A stretch of DNA of 64,000 nt from an uncultured Lachnospiraceae bacterium (GTDB lineage Bacteria > Bacillota > Clostridia > Lachnospirales > Lachnospiraceae): the NCBI GenBank assembly GCA_934351925.1, contig CAKRJT010000008.1:1-64000 (forward strand), read 5' to 3'. A model generated the notes under the pieces. The model was not told the origin of the DNA. It worked only from the letters and a program-made list of their open reading frames with translations, and did not search any database. A program made the position numbers and the translations under genes. Positions 33,568 to 42,983 of this stretch are shown here, in pieces. Each line of letters starts with the position of its first letter. Positions within the stretch are counted from its first letter, which is position 1.

Positions 33568-36114
33568 TTATTCATAGCTTAATGTATTATTTGCTATATA
33601 ATCAGCCCACTCCTGATCAGAGTAATTGTACTTCATAAGCTCCATTCCACCAAAGCCATACATGATGTTGTAGTCCGCTGTGTAGTATGAGCACTTATAT
33701 GAAAGCATTGAACAAGTTGTCATTCCGGCAAGTGGAATTCTATAGTACTTCTTTAAGAATTCCTCCTCTAACTGAGCTGTGATGCTGAGCTTTGTGGAGA
33801 AATCAGCCTCTGAGTATACGCCTGAGCCTATCATCGAGCCTGACCATGCCTGCCATGTCATTGTAACATCCTCACCGTTAACATTGAGTGTTAACTCCTC
33901 TGTCTTAGGATCCCAGCAGCCGGCCTCATTAATTGAGTACTGATCCGGATCACAGTATACCTGGAAGTTACGGAACGGATAGAATGCGGCACCGCCCCAT
34001 GCACCGAAGCCGATAGCATACTCGCCCTTAACTACATCACCGTAACGGTCGTTGATATTATCAACTGCAGTCAGTGTAATCTTACCGAAGCCTGAACCCT
34101 CAGCAGCAGCATTGACATACTTGTTGAAGAGCTCAATCTGCTTGTTATCAGATGAATCAAGTGCACCCTTCTTGTAACCGATACGGATAACGATATCCTC
34201 ACCTGCTGTGTAGAGACCTGCAGCAACAAGCTCATCGCAGGCTGTCTTCATAAGCTCCTTAGCCTCTGTTAAGTTGTAACCATTGATTGACTTATATGCA
34301 TCCTGTAATGTTGCATAAGGTGTTCCATCGCCGTAAGCTACTCCGTAAAGGTTACAGATTGCCTGCATAGCCTCATCAGAGTTACGGTATGAGGATGTTG
34401 GGTCATTGTATACATCATAGAAATATAAGTTGTTGAGTATAGCGTAAGCCGGCTTGTAACCAGCTGTAGCTGTTACCCACTCAGTACGGTCAATGCCTAA
34501 TGACATTGCCTTACGGAAATTGTCATTAGAGAGAACAACTGAGTTAGTATTACCCTTTGAACGATCCATTTCCTGAAGCTTCTCAAGGTTAGTGTTGAAG
34601 AAGAAGGACATTGTGTAAGTCTCATCAACCTTATATAACTGATCTGAGGTTGCATAGGTTGAAAGGTCATCTGCGCTTGGGCTCCATTCATCAACCTCTC
34701 CCTTTAAGAATGCCTGCTTGGCAGCGTTATCATCCATAACATTGATAACGACCTTATCTGTTACATATCTAGGAACATTCTCACCATCTACAAGGTAAGG
34801 TGTTGTTGAAACAAGACGTCCGTTCTCCTCTGTATAGCCATACCAGTTCTCGTTCTTCTCGAATACCATCTGCTTATCATTCTGTAAAGAAACAAGCTTA
34901 TATGGACCATAGGACATAGTGTTCTCAAGCTTAGTGTTGTAATCGGTTGTTACCAATGTACCGGTTGTATCCTTGCCTGCCTCATAGTATGGCTCATATA
35001 CTAACCATGTTGATGTACAGCTTGTTAAGAAGTAGTTGAGATCCTGATATGTCTGTGTTACATAACGGATTGTGTAATCATCAACCTTGTAAAGACCTAC
35101 TGTATCCCAGTCAACCTTCTCGCTTAATGTACCATCGTTTACGAATAACATTTCCTTTGTTAAATCAGCAAGCTCTGCCTCATCTGTGATACCGAAGCCG
35201 CCTGCAAGTGCTGCAGAAACGAAGCCGAAGATGGCATCCTTGTTATCGGCAGTAACCTTAGTATAGCCGTAATCATCTGTGCCGTCAGTGATTGCTGCAT
35301 AGCCATCCTCTGTACCTAAACCGTAGTCATTCCAGAGTGTGCTTACAGAGTAACCAAGTGTTGTATCAGCAGAAGCACTGATATAAACATATCCGGCATC
35401 GATGCCTGCGTCTAAATCATAAGAGTAATCAGGAGTCTCTCCGTCGCCGTAAGCCGGAACCATTGCAGTGTAGAGCGGAGACTCTGAATTATAGTATGCA
35501 AGACCACCTGCAACTGCGGACTCACCGCTGTAGTAGAGGTTAGCTCTATAGTTCTTCATGGAAGAATCAAGTAACTGCTGCATTGAGTAAACGTATGTAT
35601 CAGCAGTGATAGGTGTTCCGTCCTGCCACTTGGCATCCGGATTTAACTTGATTTCGAATACGAAGCCGGCATCTGTCTCATCTGCCGTCTTGCCTGATGG
35701 AAGTGTTACGTTGTACTTAGTAAGGTCATCCTTGTGATCCTTCGTCACATCAGTGATGGATGTTGCCATCTCATATACCCACTGATATACACCATTCTCA
35801 GAATCGAGAATCTGCATTGTACAGAAAGGTGAAGATAAATAACTGGTTAAAACCGCATCATCCGCATTTGTCTCCCATGTATGCGGATTCCAGTTATTGG
35901 CAAGTGCTGACGTATAGGAATTGTATGTATAGGTCTGCACTCCATCGTTACCTGTCTCACTGCTGCCATCTGTAGCAGAAGTGGACTCACCTGTCTGACC
36001 CTGTGATGTTGTAGAATCAGTAGGATTGTTGTTCGACTTGTTACATGCTGCAAGTGAAAATACCATTGCAGTTGAAAGTGTAACAGCAAGAACACGCTTT
36101 GAAAACTTTCTCAT
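33568..36114 (-). CDS. oppA: Oligopeptide-binding lipoprotein OppA, enlarged
   Basis: An 848-residue solute-binding lipoprotein (SBP family 5). Signal peptide with lipobox 'SLAAC' (Cys 24) and a Ser/Thr/Asn-rich linker. Family landmarks: 'FVFEIKLNPDAKWQDGTPITADTYVYSMQ' in part, 'GPYKLVSLQNDKQMVFEKNENWYG' in part, and 'FRKAMSLGIDRTEW'. OppA proteins are usually 540-600 residues; this has about 250 more, in the N-terminal and middle parts. It is transcribed first from a strong promoter. Confidence 0.92.
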   Translation of the reverse strand: MRKFSKRVLAVTLSTAMVFSLAACNKSNNNPTDSTTSQGQTGESTSATDGSSETGNDGVQTYTYNSYTSALANNWNPHTWETNADDAVLTSYLSSPFCTMQILDSENGVYQWVYEMATSITDVTKDHKDDLTKYNVTLPSGKTADETDAGFVFEIKLNPDAKWQDGTPITADTYVYSMQQLLDSSMKNYRANLYYSGESAVAGGLAYYNSESPLYTAMVPAYGDGETPDYSYDLDAGIDAGYVYISASADTTLGYSVSTLWNDYGLGTEDGYAAITDGTDDYGYTKVTADNKDAIFGFVSAALAGGFGITDEAELADLTKEMLFVNDGTLSEKVDWDTVGLYKVDDYTIRYVTQTYQDLNYFLTSCTSTWLVYEPYYEAGKDTTGTLVTTDYNTKLENTMSYGPYKLVSLQNDKQMVFEKNENWYGYTEENGRLVSTTPYLVDGENVPRYVTDKVVINVMDDNAAKQAFLKGEVDEWSPSADDLSTYATSDQLYKVDETYTMSFFFNTNLEKLQEMDRSKGNTNSVVLSNDNFRKAMSLGIDRTEWVTATAGYKPAYAILNNLYFYDVYNDPTSSYRNSDEAMQAICNLYGVAYGDGTPYATLQDAYKSINGYNLTEAKELMKTACDELVAAGLYTAGEDIVIRIGYKKGALDSSDNKQIELFNKYVNAAAEGSGFGKITLTAVDNINDRYGDVVKGEYAIGFGAWGGAAFYPFRNFQVYCDPDQYSINEAGCWDPKTEELTLNVNGEDVTMTWQAWSGSMIGSGVYSEADFSTKLSITAQLEEEFLKKYYRIPLAGMTTCSMLSYKCSYYTADYNIMYGFGGMELMKYNYSDQEWADYIANNTLSYE

Positions 36115-36252
36115 AAAATTTTCCTCCTTGTTATATTTTAACGCGTTTGCACTTTACCAGTTTAAATTATCGCCGTATTCAAGAAAAAGGAATGAGACTA
36201 GCCCACCCCTTTATGTGCAATATACCGGTAAGTATTAAATTAAAATATCCCG

Positions 36253-36298
36253 CGTTAATTAACGTAAATAGAATATATTCAAATGCTCCAATTGTCAA
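36253..36298 (-). promoter_or_regulatory. Strong promoter of the opp operon with palindromic operator candidate
   Basis: TTGACA (36293-36298) and TATTCT (36270-36275) are 17 bases apart on the minus strand. CGTTAATTAACG (36253-36264), a perfect 12-base palindrome, covers the expected transcription start near 36263, where a repressor would block. Confidence 0.7.
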
Positions 36299-36316
36299 GT
36301 AATTTTTATTATTTTC

Positions 36317-37702
36317 TTAACCTTTTCGGGCGATAAGCGCTACTACCTCGGTATTTGCCGTTCCCGGAAACATGTCGACCGCAGCCGCTTTTTCCAAATA
36401 ATATCCATTTTCATTAAAGACAGCCATGTCACGCGCAAGGCTTGTCGGCTTACAGGATACATATACTATCCTGTCGACACCGTATGCTATGAGCTTCGGC
36501 AGTGCCTTCGGATGTATGCCATCACGCGGCGGGTCAAGGATGAGTATATCAGGCTTCTCCTCTATCTCATCAATCACCCTGAGCACATCACCCTCTAAAA
36601 ACCTACAGTTGTCAAGACCATTAAGTGCAGCATTTTCCCCGGCTGCCTTTACCGCCTCCCCGACTATCTCGACACCTACAACACGCTTCGCAACCGCCGC
36701 TGCAAGCTGCGCTATCGTTCCCGTTCCGCTGTATAAGTCGAACACAACCTTGTCCTTGGTATCACCTATATAACTTCTTACGGTATCATACAGAACCTCC
36801 GCGCCAAGCGAGTTGGTCTGGAAGAATGAAAAAGGCGTTATCTTGAACTTAAGTCCAAGAAGCTCCTCATAGAAGAAATCCTGTCCGAAAAGAACCCGTG
36901 TTCTGTCGTTGTGTACGACATCGGCAAGGCTGTCATTCGTGGTATGAAGCACACCTACAAGCCTTCCCTCAAGCTCCCCCTTCTTCTCAAGTCCCGTTAT
37001 AAGTACCGCATAGCCCTCAAGAAGCTCCTTTTCCTGTGCCTCATCCATCTGTGAGGTCGTCACGATATCCACTATGATTTCTCCGGTCTTTTTCGCCTTT
37101 CTTACAAGCAGATGCCTGAGATATCCAATATGCTGCAGTTTCTTATAGAATGTTATATTTCTGTCCGAGAAATAACCGAGTGTCTCAGCTAATATCCTTC
37201 TGAAATCTCCGTCCATTATGCGGCAGCCGTCGACCGTCACTATGTCGTGAAAGCTGCCTCTCTTGTGCATGCCAAGGCTTAACGGACCGTCCTTTACCTC
37301 ATCACCGAAGGAGAATTCCATCTTATTGCGGTACTCCTCCACGGCAGGGCTTCCCTTAATACCTTCATATATATAATCGCCGCCTACAGGCTCTAAGAGC
37401 TTCTCAATCTGGGCGCTCTTAAGCTTTAGCTGTTCCTCATAGCGCACCGGCTGGTATACACAGCCGCCGCACATTCCGAAATGCCTGCACCTTATGCTCT
37501 CGTCGACAATCTCCGATTCCTCTGTCACAGCGCACGCCGTCCCTTCGGCATGTCCGTTTCTGACTTTATCTATCCTGACATCGAGCGTCTGCCCGGGTAT
37601 GACATTCTTGACTGTCACAGTGCCGCCCTCAAACACAACCTTCCCCTTATTAGGAAAAGCAACTGAAATTACTTTTCCTTCTATGTGCTCTCCTTTTTTC
37701 AT
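36317..37702 (-). CDS. rlmD: 23S rRNA (uracil-C5)-methyltransferase RlmD/RumA type
   Basis: A 461-residue SAM-dependent enzyme that makes 5-methyluridine in 23S rRNA. N-terminal TRAM domain (residues 1-60), Fe-S cysteines in 'CRHFGMCGGCVYQ', SAM site 'FDLYSGTGTIAQLAA', then 'ILDPPRDGIHPKALPKL' and the catalytic Cys in 'IVYVSCKPTSLARDM'. Gram-positive bacteria have such enzymes for U747/U1939 (RlmCD), so the exact target is uncertain. Its start overlaps the stop of the upstream membrane protein gene (TAATG). Confidence 0.92.
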   Translation of the reverse strand: MKKGEHIEGKVISVAFPNKGKVVFEGGTVTVKNVIPGQTLDVRIDKVRNGHAEGTACAVTEESEIVDESIRCRHFGMCGGCVYQPVRYEEQLKLKSAQIEKLLEPVGGDYIYEGIKGSPAVEEYRNKMEFSFGDEVKDGPLSLGMHKRGSFHDIVTVDGCRIMDGDFRRILAETLGYFSDRNITFYKKLQHIGYLRHLLVRKAKKTGEIIVDIVTTSQMDEAQEKELLEGYAVLITGLEKKGELEGRLVGVLHTTNDSLADVVHNDRTRVLFGQDFFYEELLGLKFKITPFSFFQTNSLGAEVLYDTVRSYIGDTKDKVVFDLYSGTGTIAQLAAAVAKRVVGVEIVGEAVKAAGENAALNGLDNCRFLEGDVLRVIDEIEEKPDILILDPPRDGIHPKALPKLIAYGVDRIVYVSCKPTSLARDMAVFNENGYYLEKAAAVDMFPGTANTEVVALIARKG

Positions 37703-38097
37703 TACTTCTTACCTTCCTTTTTGTCACCTCCGAACAGAGCCCTCGCAAGCAGCCCCGCGCCACCGAATATAAGAACAAGATACAATATCCATTCATATAA
37801 CGTAATCTTCGGAAGACTTATGGTGGTAGACGCGATTACCGAGACGATGATAATAAGAACGCCCGCTCCCGTAACCAGCTTAGCTCCGAATGAGCTTGGC
37901 TTTACAAAAAGCCATACGATGCCTATTATAAATGGAATTATAACCAGTCCCGAATTGAAACTAAATCCGTGCAGGCTCAATGTCCCCGAAAAGAATGATG
38001 TCTGCACCGTCGCCTTACCGGTAAAAAGATACAATCCGACAATAAGCATTGCCAGACCTCCTAAAAACTCCAATAATTCATTGCGCTCTTTTTTCAC
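37702..38097 (-). CDS. Small membrane protein of unknown function
   Basis: A protein of about 131 residues with four hydrophobic segments and a Lys-rich C-terminus ('GGDKKEGKK'). I recognise no family. I prefer the GTG at 38097, which has AAAGGAG ten bases upstream; an ATG at 38118 would add seven residues but has no good site. It is translationally coupled to rlmD, which is the only hint about context. Confidence 0.65.
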   Translation of the reverse strand: MKKERNELLEFLGGLAMLIVGLYLFTGKATVQTSFFSGTLSLHGFSFNSGLVIIPFIIGIVWLFVKPSSFGAKLVTGAGVLIIIVSVIASTTISLPKITLYEWILYLVLIFGGAGLLARALFGGDKKEGKK

Positions 38098-38161
38098 CTC
38101 TGATACACTCCTTTTCATGTATATTATTATTCTTCGTTTGTCCACAGCATAATCCCACACT

Positions 38162-38193
38162 AAAACAATAGGAGGGCTTTCCCCCTCCTATTG
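38162..38193 (-). terminator. Terminator of the acidic membrane protein gene
   Basis: A perfect 11-bp stem (38166-38176 / 38183-38193) followed by TTTT on the minus strand, 35 bases after the stop. Confidence 0.8.
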
Positions 38194-38227
38194 CAATCAG
38201 GTCATCACTATTAAATTCCATCAGGAA

Positions 38228-38551
38228 TTACTTATCTGACTTCTCGTCCTCTTCCTCGAAGAAATCATCCTCAAACTCGTCGTCCTCATCTTCGAAGTCA
38301 TCATCGTAATCCTCATCCTCAAAATCCTCAAGGTAGTCAGGTGTGAAATATCTGTACACGGCATAAGCGATACCCGCAACAGCAGCCACGAAACCAACCA
38401 CAGCCAAAATCCATACTAAAGGATTGCACTTTTTCTTCTCCTCTACAACAACCTGCTTCTTTCCGAGGAGTTCCTTGAGATCCTTCAAATCCTTAATGTC
38501 CTTCAGGTCCTTGCTCTTAATCTGTGCAAGTAAATCTTCAAGCTTATTCAT
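38228..38551 (-). CDS. Small membrane protein with Asp/Glu-rich tail
   Basis: A 107-residue protein in three parts: a charged N-terminal helix with 'KDLKDIKDLKDLKELLGKK', one transmembrane segment (LVWILAVVGFVAAVAGIAYAV, in part), and a highly acidic tail of about 35 residues made mostly of Asp, Glu and Phe. No family is recognised. It lies between its own terminator and pcrA on the same strand. The tail might bind cations or basic proteins at the membrane; this is a guess. Confidence 0.75.
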   Translation of the reverse strand: MNKLEDLLAQIKSKDLKDIKDLKDLKELLGKKQVVVEEKKKCNPLVWILAVVGFVAAVAGIAYAVYRYFTPDYLEDFEDEDYDDDFEDEDDEFEDDFFEEEDEKSDK

Positions 38552-38632
38552 AACTCATTCTTCCTTTCTATTTAAAAATTATTTTCAATATATAAACTTA
38601 GAAATAATTTTATCATATAATGACAAAAATAT

Positions 38633-40882
38633 CTAGTCAATTTTTACCAGTTTTGCGAAAGACGCAAACATTTTTTTCACTCCGGCAGTGTCGAAACTCA
38701 CCGTGACCTCGAAATCCCTTCCGCCTGAGACGATTTTCTGCACCGTTCCGGTTCCGAACTTCACATGTTTCACCCTGTCACCCTCAATATAACCAAGCTC
38801 TTTTTCGCTCGCTGCCACCTGCGGTGCGCCTTTTTTTATGTCCTGCATGGAGAATGCAGGTCTGTTCCACGGAAGTGCAGCACGCATGGCGCTCTCAGCC
38901 GCCTTCACCTTCTCATCATTAGAAAACGCTGCCGGCTTTCTTATGCCCTGTCCGCTCTCCGTAAGCAGCTCAGCAGGAATTTCCCTTATGAAGCGCGATG
39001 GTTTGCATAACATCACCTCACCGCGCACCATGCGCTGTTTCGCCATACTCAGCACAAGCCTCTGTCCTGCTCTGGTTATACCCACATAGCAGAGCCTTCT
39101 CTCCTCCTCGAGGTCGCTCTGGTCTCCGGATGAAATCGCCATGTAACTCGGAAAGTTCCCGTCTTCCATGCCTGAAAGATACACAGTTGGAAACTCAAGT
39201 CCCTTTGCACTGTGGAGTGTCATAAGTGAGACGACATTATTGTTCTCATCCATATTGTCGATATCAGCCACAAGCGCTACTTCCTCAAGAAATCCCGACA
39301 ATGTCGGCATGTCCGTCGTCCCCTCGTAGGCTGCCGCCTTGGAGATAAGCTCATTGATATTGGACATACGATCTGCAATCTCGTCCGGCTCATCGTCCTC
39401 GGCAAGATATTCCTCGTACTTAATGTTCTCCACTATATCTAAGATGAGCTCCTTTATCGAGAGCTGTCCTGCCTTTGCCCTAAATGCCGATATGAGTGTA
39501 CAGAAATTATCGAGCTTTCCGGCTGTCGCCTTAGAAAGCGACGGTATATCTCTTCCGGCTGCCACTGCGGCATAGAAGCTCATGCCGTTCTCGTCCGCGT
39601 ATGCCGCCGCCTTCTCGATTGTGGTCTGACCAATTCCGCGCTTAGGTACATTGATAATTCTTCTTACAGCCACCTCGTCGCGGGCATTGTCTATCGTCTT
39701 GAGATATGCCAGCACATCCTTAATCTCTTTTCGTGCATAGAAATTCACCGCTCCGTATATTCTGTAAGGCACGCCGAGTTCCACGAACTTCTCCTCGAGA
39801 GCTCTCGACTGTGCATTGGTTCTGTAGAGAACCGCGAAATCATTGTATGCGCTTCCTTCAGCAGCTCTCCGCTTTATATCGGATACAATTCCATATGCTT
39901 CCTCATATGCCGTATTGTATATGTTATATGCAATTTTTTCTCCCGAGCCGTTGTCCGTCCACAGACTCTTATCCTTGCGCTTGTTGTTGTTCTTTATTAC
40001 AGAATTAGCCGCATCGAGAATATTCTGTGTCGAGCGGTAGTTCTGCTCAAGCTTTATGACCATAGCCTCCGGGAACACACTCTCGAAATCAAGAATGTTC
40101 CTCACGTTAGCCCCTCTGAACTTGTATATCGACTGGTCATCATCGCCGACAACACACAGATTTCTAAAGCGTGATGCTAAAAGGCTCACAAGCTTGAACT
40201 GTGCCATATTGGTGTCCTGGTACTCGTCGACCATGATATATCTGAAGCGCTCTCCATAATAATCGAGGACATCCGGACACGACAAAAAAAGTTCAACCGT
40301 CCTGCATATAATATCGTCAAAATCGAGTGCATTATTCGCCTTCATCTGCCTCTGATACTCGCGGTACACCTGTGCGACCATCTTAGCATGATAGTCAGCG
40401 CCCGACTCAAGCTCCATATCATCAGGGCTCTTAAGTTCATCCTTCGCCCTCGATATATCTGACAGCACAGCCCTGTCTCTATAAAGCTTCGGATCCAAAT
40501 CCATCTTCTTTAAAATCTGTCTCACAATCGTTTTCTGGTCATCCGTGTCATATATCGTAAAACTGTCAGCATAACCGATACGTTCAATGTATCTTCTAAG
40601 TATTCTGACACATGCTGCATGGAAGGTCATTATCCATGCCCCTCCTGCATCCATGCCAAGAAGCCTGTCCACTCTTTCACGCATCTCAGCGGCTGCCTTG
40701 TTAGTGAAGGTTATCGCCAGGATGTTATAAGGGTTCACGTCCTTCTCCTCTATCAGATAAGCGATCCTATGCGTGAGCACGCGTGTTTTTCCCGAACCGG
40801 CTCCTGCAAGAAGCAGCACAGGCCCTTCGGTTGTGAATACCCCCTGCCTCTGCTGTTCATTCAAGGTATCATAAATACTCAT
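38633..40882 (-). CDS. pcrA: ATP-dependent DNA helicase PcrA (UvrD family)
   Basis: A 749-residue superfamily 1A helicase that unwinds DNA 3' to 5' in repair and plasmid replication. Motif I 'LAGAGSGKTRVLTHRIAYL', motif Ia 'ITFTNKAAAEM', motif II 'IMVDEYQDTN', motif III 'VGDDDQSIYKFRGA', motif IV 'LEQNYRST', motif V 'MTLHSAKGLEFPTVYLSG', motif VI 'EERRLCYVGITRAG'. The C-terminal region 'GDRVKHVKFGTGTVQKI' is the PcrA RNA-polymerase-binding Tudor domain. The ATG at 40882 has GGAG six bases upstream; one four codons earlier does not. Confidence 0.95.
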   Translation of the reverse strand: MSIYDTLNEQQRQGVFTTEGPVLLLAGAGSGKTRVLTHRIAYLIEEKDVNPYNILAITFTNKAAAEMRERVDRLLGMDAGGAWIMTFHAACVRILRRYIERIGYADSFTIYDTDDQKTIVRQILKKMDLDPKLYRDRAVLSDISRAKDELKSPDDMELESGADYHAKMVAQVYREYQRQMKANNALDFDDIICRTVELFLSCPDVLDYYGERFRYIMVDEYQDTNMAQFKLVSLLASRFRNLCVVGDDDQSIYKFRGANVRNILDFESVFPEAMVIKLEQNYRSTQNILDAANSVIKNNNKRKDKSLWTDNGSGEKIAYNIYNTAYEEAYGIVSDIKRRAAEGSAYNDFAVLYRTNAQSRALEEKFVELGVPYRIYGAVNFYARKEIKDVLAYLKTIDNARDEVAVRRIINVPKRGIGQTTIEKAAAYADENGMSFYAAVAAGRDIPSLSKATAGKLDNFCTLISAFRAKAGQLSIKELILDIVENIKYEEYLAEDDEPDEIADRMSNINELISKAAAYEGTTDMPTLSGFLEEVALVADIDNMDENNNVVSLMTLHSAKGLEFPTVYLSGMEDGNFPSYMAISSGDQSDLEEERRLCYVGITRAGQRLVLSMAKQRMVRGEVMLCKPSRFIREIPAELLTESGQGIRKPAAFSNDEKVKAAESAMRAALPWNRPAFSMQDIKKGAPQVAASEKELGYIEGDRVKHVKFGTGTVQKIVSGGRDFEVTVSFDTAGVKKMFASFAKLVKID

Positions 40883-40908
40883 TTCAATCTCCATTTCCTA
40901 TTACACAA

Positions 40909-40952
40909 AAAAGCACCCCGTCAACCGGCATACCAGTCACACGCGGTGCTTT
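40909..40952 (-). terminator. Putative terminator of pspA
   Basis: AAAGCACC near 40910-40917 pairs with GGTGCTTT (40945-40952) around a long loop, with a T-run on the minus strand. Confidence 0.55.
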
Positions 40953-40969
40953 CATAAACAATATCCTGT

Positions 40970-41647
40970 TTAGTTCTGTCCCATCTTGGCCTTGAGTGCC
41001 GCGAGCTCATCATCAACCTCCGGAGTCGACATGCTCTCATACTTGCGCGCAATGTCATCAAGTGAATCGCTCTGCTTATTGAGTTCTGCCATGGCATTAG
41101 CCTCATCAAGCATCTTATTGGCCTTAGCCTCCATCTTGTCGAAAGCTGAGAGGTTCTCCGCTGCCCCCTCAACACTTGCACCAATCTTGTTGATTGTCTG
41201 CTGTGTCTTGGCAACGGCAATCTTAGCCTTGATTGCATCTCTTCTGGAGTTGAGCTGACTGATATCGCTTACAAGCTTCTGGTGCATCTGACGCATCTTA
41301 GCCGCATTCTCGGCAGCCATTGTATATGTCTCCTGAAGTGAGGTCTGCTTCACAACAAGCTCCTTCTTCTTCATAAGGAACTTCTTGGCATCCTCATCAT
41401 TCCCGGCAAGAACAGCCTTCTCTGCATACCCCTGCATCTTGGCTATCTCAGCAGTACACTCATCTAACTGTCTCTTAGCCTTAGCCTCCTCTGCCATCAC
41501 GGAAGCCGTCTCCTGCTTAACCTTGGCAAGATCACCCTCAAGATTGCGAAGATACTGATCTATCATCTTCTCAGGATCCTCCGCCTTATCGAGAAGTGCA
41601 TTAATATTAGCAGCCATTATGTCCTTAAATCTAGAAATAATACCCAT
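40970..41647 (-). CDS. pspA: PspA/IM30 (Vipp1) family membrane-stress protein
   Basis: A 225-residue, nearly all alpha-helical protein that assembles on the inner face of the membrane and protects it under envelope stress. The amphipathic start 'MGIISRFKDIMAANINALLD' and 'KAEDPEKMIDQYLRNLE' are standard for the family, followed by long coiled coils. It ends near residue 220 like PspA rather than having the Vipp1 tail. GGAGG precedes the ATG. It is divergent from the DUF1836 gene; the 172-base gap carries promoters for both. Confidence 0.92.
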   Translation of the reverse strand: MGIISRFKDIMAANINALLDKAEDPEKMIDQYLRNLEGDLAKVKQETASVMAEEAKAKRQLDECTAEIAKMQGYAEKAVLAGNDEDAKKFLMKKKELVVKQTSLQETYTMAAENAAKMRQMHQKLVSDISQLNSRRDAIKAKIAVAKTQQTINKIGASVEGAAENLSAFDKMEAKANKMLDEANAMAELNKQSDSLDDIARKYESMSTPEVDDELAALKAKMGQN

Positions 41648-41746
41648 TATTATATCCTCCGATTTTTATAAAAGTCCTTAAAACTATAATACCACATTAA
41701 TCTGCAAAAGTCACGTTAATTCTTGTTCAATATAATGATGTTTTTC

Positions 41747-41775
41747 TTGTGTTTGACCCACAATTAGGTTATAAT
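41747..41775 (+). promoter_or_regulatory. Putative promoter of the DUF1836 gene
   Basis: TTGTGT (41747-41752) and TATAAT (41770-41775) with a 17-base spacer, about 45 bases before the ATG. Confidence 0.5.
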
Positions 41776-41819
41776 GAACCAGACATCGAAACTACGTCAC
41801 ACAGAAAAGAGGTTACAAC

Positions 41820-42422
41820 ATGTCACTTGAACATTCAGAATATCTTGCCGATATGCTTCACAAGCTTGCCAAGCTTGACTATATACGCCCCGGTGAGATA
41901 CCGAATATAGATTTATACATGGATCAGGTCACAACCTTCATGGACACCCATCTTGAAGCCACCAAGCGCAATGAAGAGGACAAGATACTGACCAAGACCA
42001 TGATCAACAATTACGCCAAGAACAACCTTCTTCCTCCACCGGTAAAGAAGAAGTATTCACATGACCACATGATAACGCTTATGTTTATCTACTATTTTAA
42101 GACTCTTATGTCAATAAGCGATATCCAGTCCATACTCGGACCGCTGACAGACAGATTTTTCGGTGGCAAGGGAAGCATTTCGTTAGAACACATCTACAAA
42201 GAAATATATCAGGGAGAGCGTGAACGTCTCCCGCAGATAAGCAAGGACATTATATCAATGTTTAAGAAGGCCGAAAGCAGTTTCTCCGATGTGGACAACG
42301 AGAACGAAAAAGAATACCTTCAGACCTTTTCCTTCATCTGTTACCTTTGTTTTGATATGTACATCAAAAAAGAGATGGTCGAGAACATCATCGACGAATT
42401 CAATTCAAAGAAAGACAAATAA
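41820..42422 (+). CDS. DUF1836 domain protein
   Basis: A 200-residue cytosolic protein of the DUF1836 family, common in Firmicutes and thought to be MerR-like or DNA-binding; no role is established. The family core is 'LTKTMINNYAKNNLLPPPVKKKYSHDHMITLMFIYYFK' in part, which resembles a MerR-type helix-turn-helix ('TKTMINNYAKNNLLPPP') followed by helices. AAGAGG lies about six to nine bases before the ATG. It ends in a bidirectional terminator shared with yerC. Confidence 0.85.
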   Translation: MSLEHSEYLADMLHKLAKLDYIRPGEIPNIDLYMDQVTTFMDTHLEATKRNEEDKILTKTMINNYAKNNLLPPPVKKKYSHDHMITLMFIYYFKTLMSISDIQSILGPLTDRFFGGKGSISLEHIYKEIYQGERERLPQISKDIISMFKKAESSFSDVDNENEKEYLQTFSFICYLCFDMYIKKEMVENIIDEFNSKKDK

Positions 42423-42466
42423 AAACATCCCCTATATACATGCACACAGCCTTGTATATAGGGGAT
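42421..42466. terminator. Bidirectional terminator
   Basis: A perfect 14-bp stem (42427-42440 / 42453-42466). On the minus strand TTTTT follows (42421-42425), on the plus strand ATTTATGTTT. It lies between the convergent DUF1836 and yerC genes. Confidence 0.85.
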
Positions 42467-42474
42467 ATTTATGT

Positions 42475-42780
42475 TTACTGCTGTTCGTCATCCTTGATAT
42501 TAAGTCTTTCAAATACCATGTCGTAGGCATCGTTGCCATAATTTAAGGAGCGGTTGACACGGCTTATCGTAGCTGTCGATGCTCCGGTCTTCTCGGCAAT
42601 GTCAAGATATGTCTTTCTCTGTCTTAACATTCTAGCCACCTCGTAGCGCTGTGATAATGACAGCAACTCATTCACCGTACATACATCCTCAAAGAATGCA
42701 TAATACTCATCAAGATTCTTTAACGTCATAATCGCCTCAAAAAGATGATCCACTGCTTCTGATTTTAAATTCTTACCCAT
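42475..42780 (-). CDS. YerC/YecD family TrpR-related DNA-binding protein
   Basis: A 101-residue protein with the TrpR-like helix-turn-helix fold. 'LLSLSQRYEVARMLRQRKTYLDIAEKTGAS' (in part) and 'TATISRVNRSLNYG' match the YerC/YecD family. The regulated genes are unknown. The start at 42780 has GGAG seven bases upstream; the 49-residue upstream extension is not conserved-looking and is left out. Confidence 0.9.
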   Translation of the reverse strand: MGKNLKSEAVDHLFEAIMTLKNLDEYYAFFEDVCTVNELLSLSQRYEVARMLRQRKTYLDIAEKTGASTATISRVNRSLNYGNDAYDMVFERLNIKDDEQQ

Positions 42781-42983
42781 TACATATCTCCGTTCCGCCG
42801 CCGTTCGGCAGCAAAAATAGTTATAAATACAGCTTTTGTAAATTGCAATCGCACCCGCAAACTCAGGTACATCATATTCCGGTTGGTTTCCTTCACGATT
42901 CTTTTTATTCCAACAACACAATAACATTTTAACACAATGAAGTTGTAAAGTCTACTAAAATTTGTATAAAAAATAACAAAATT

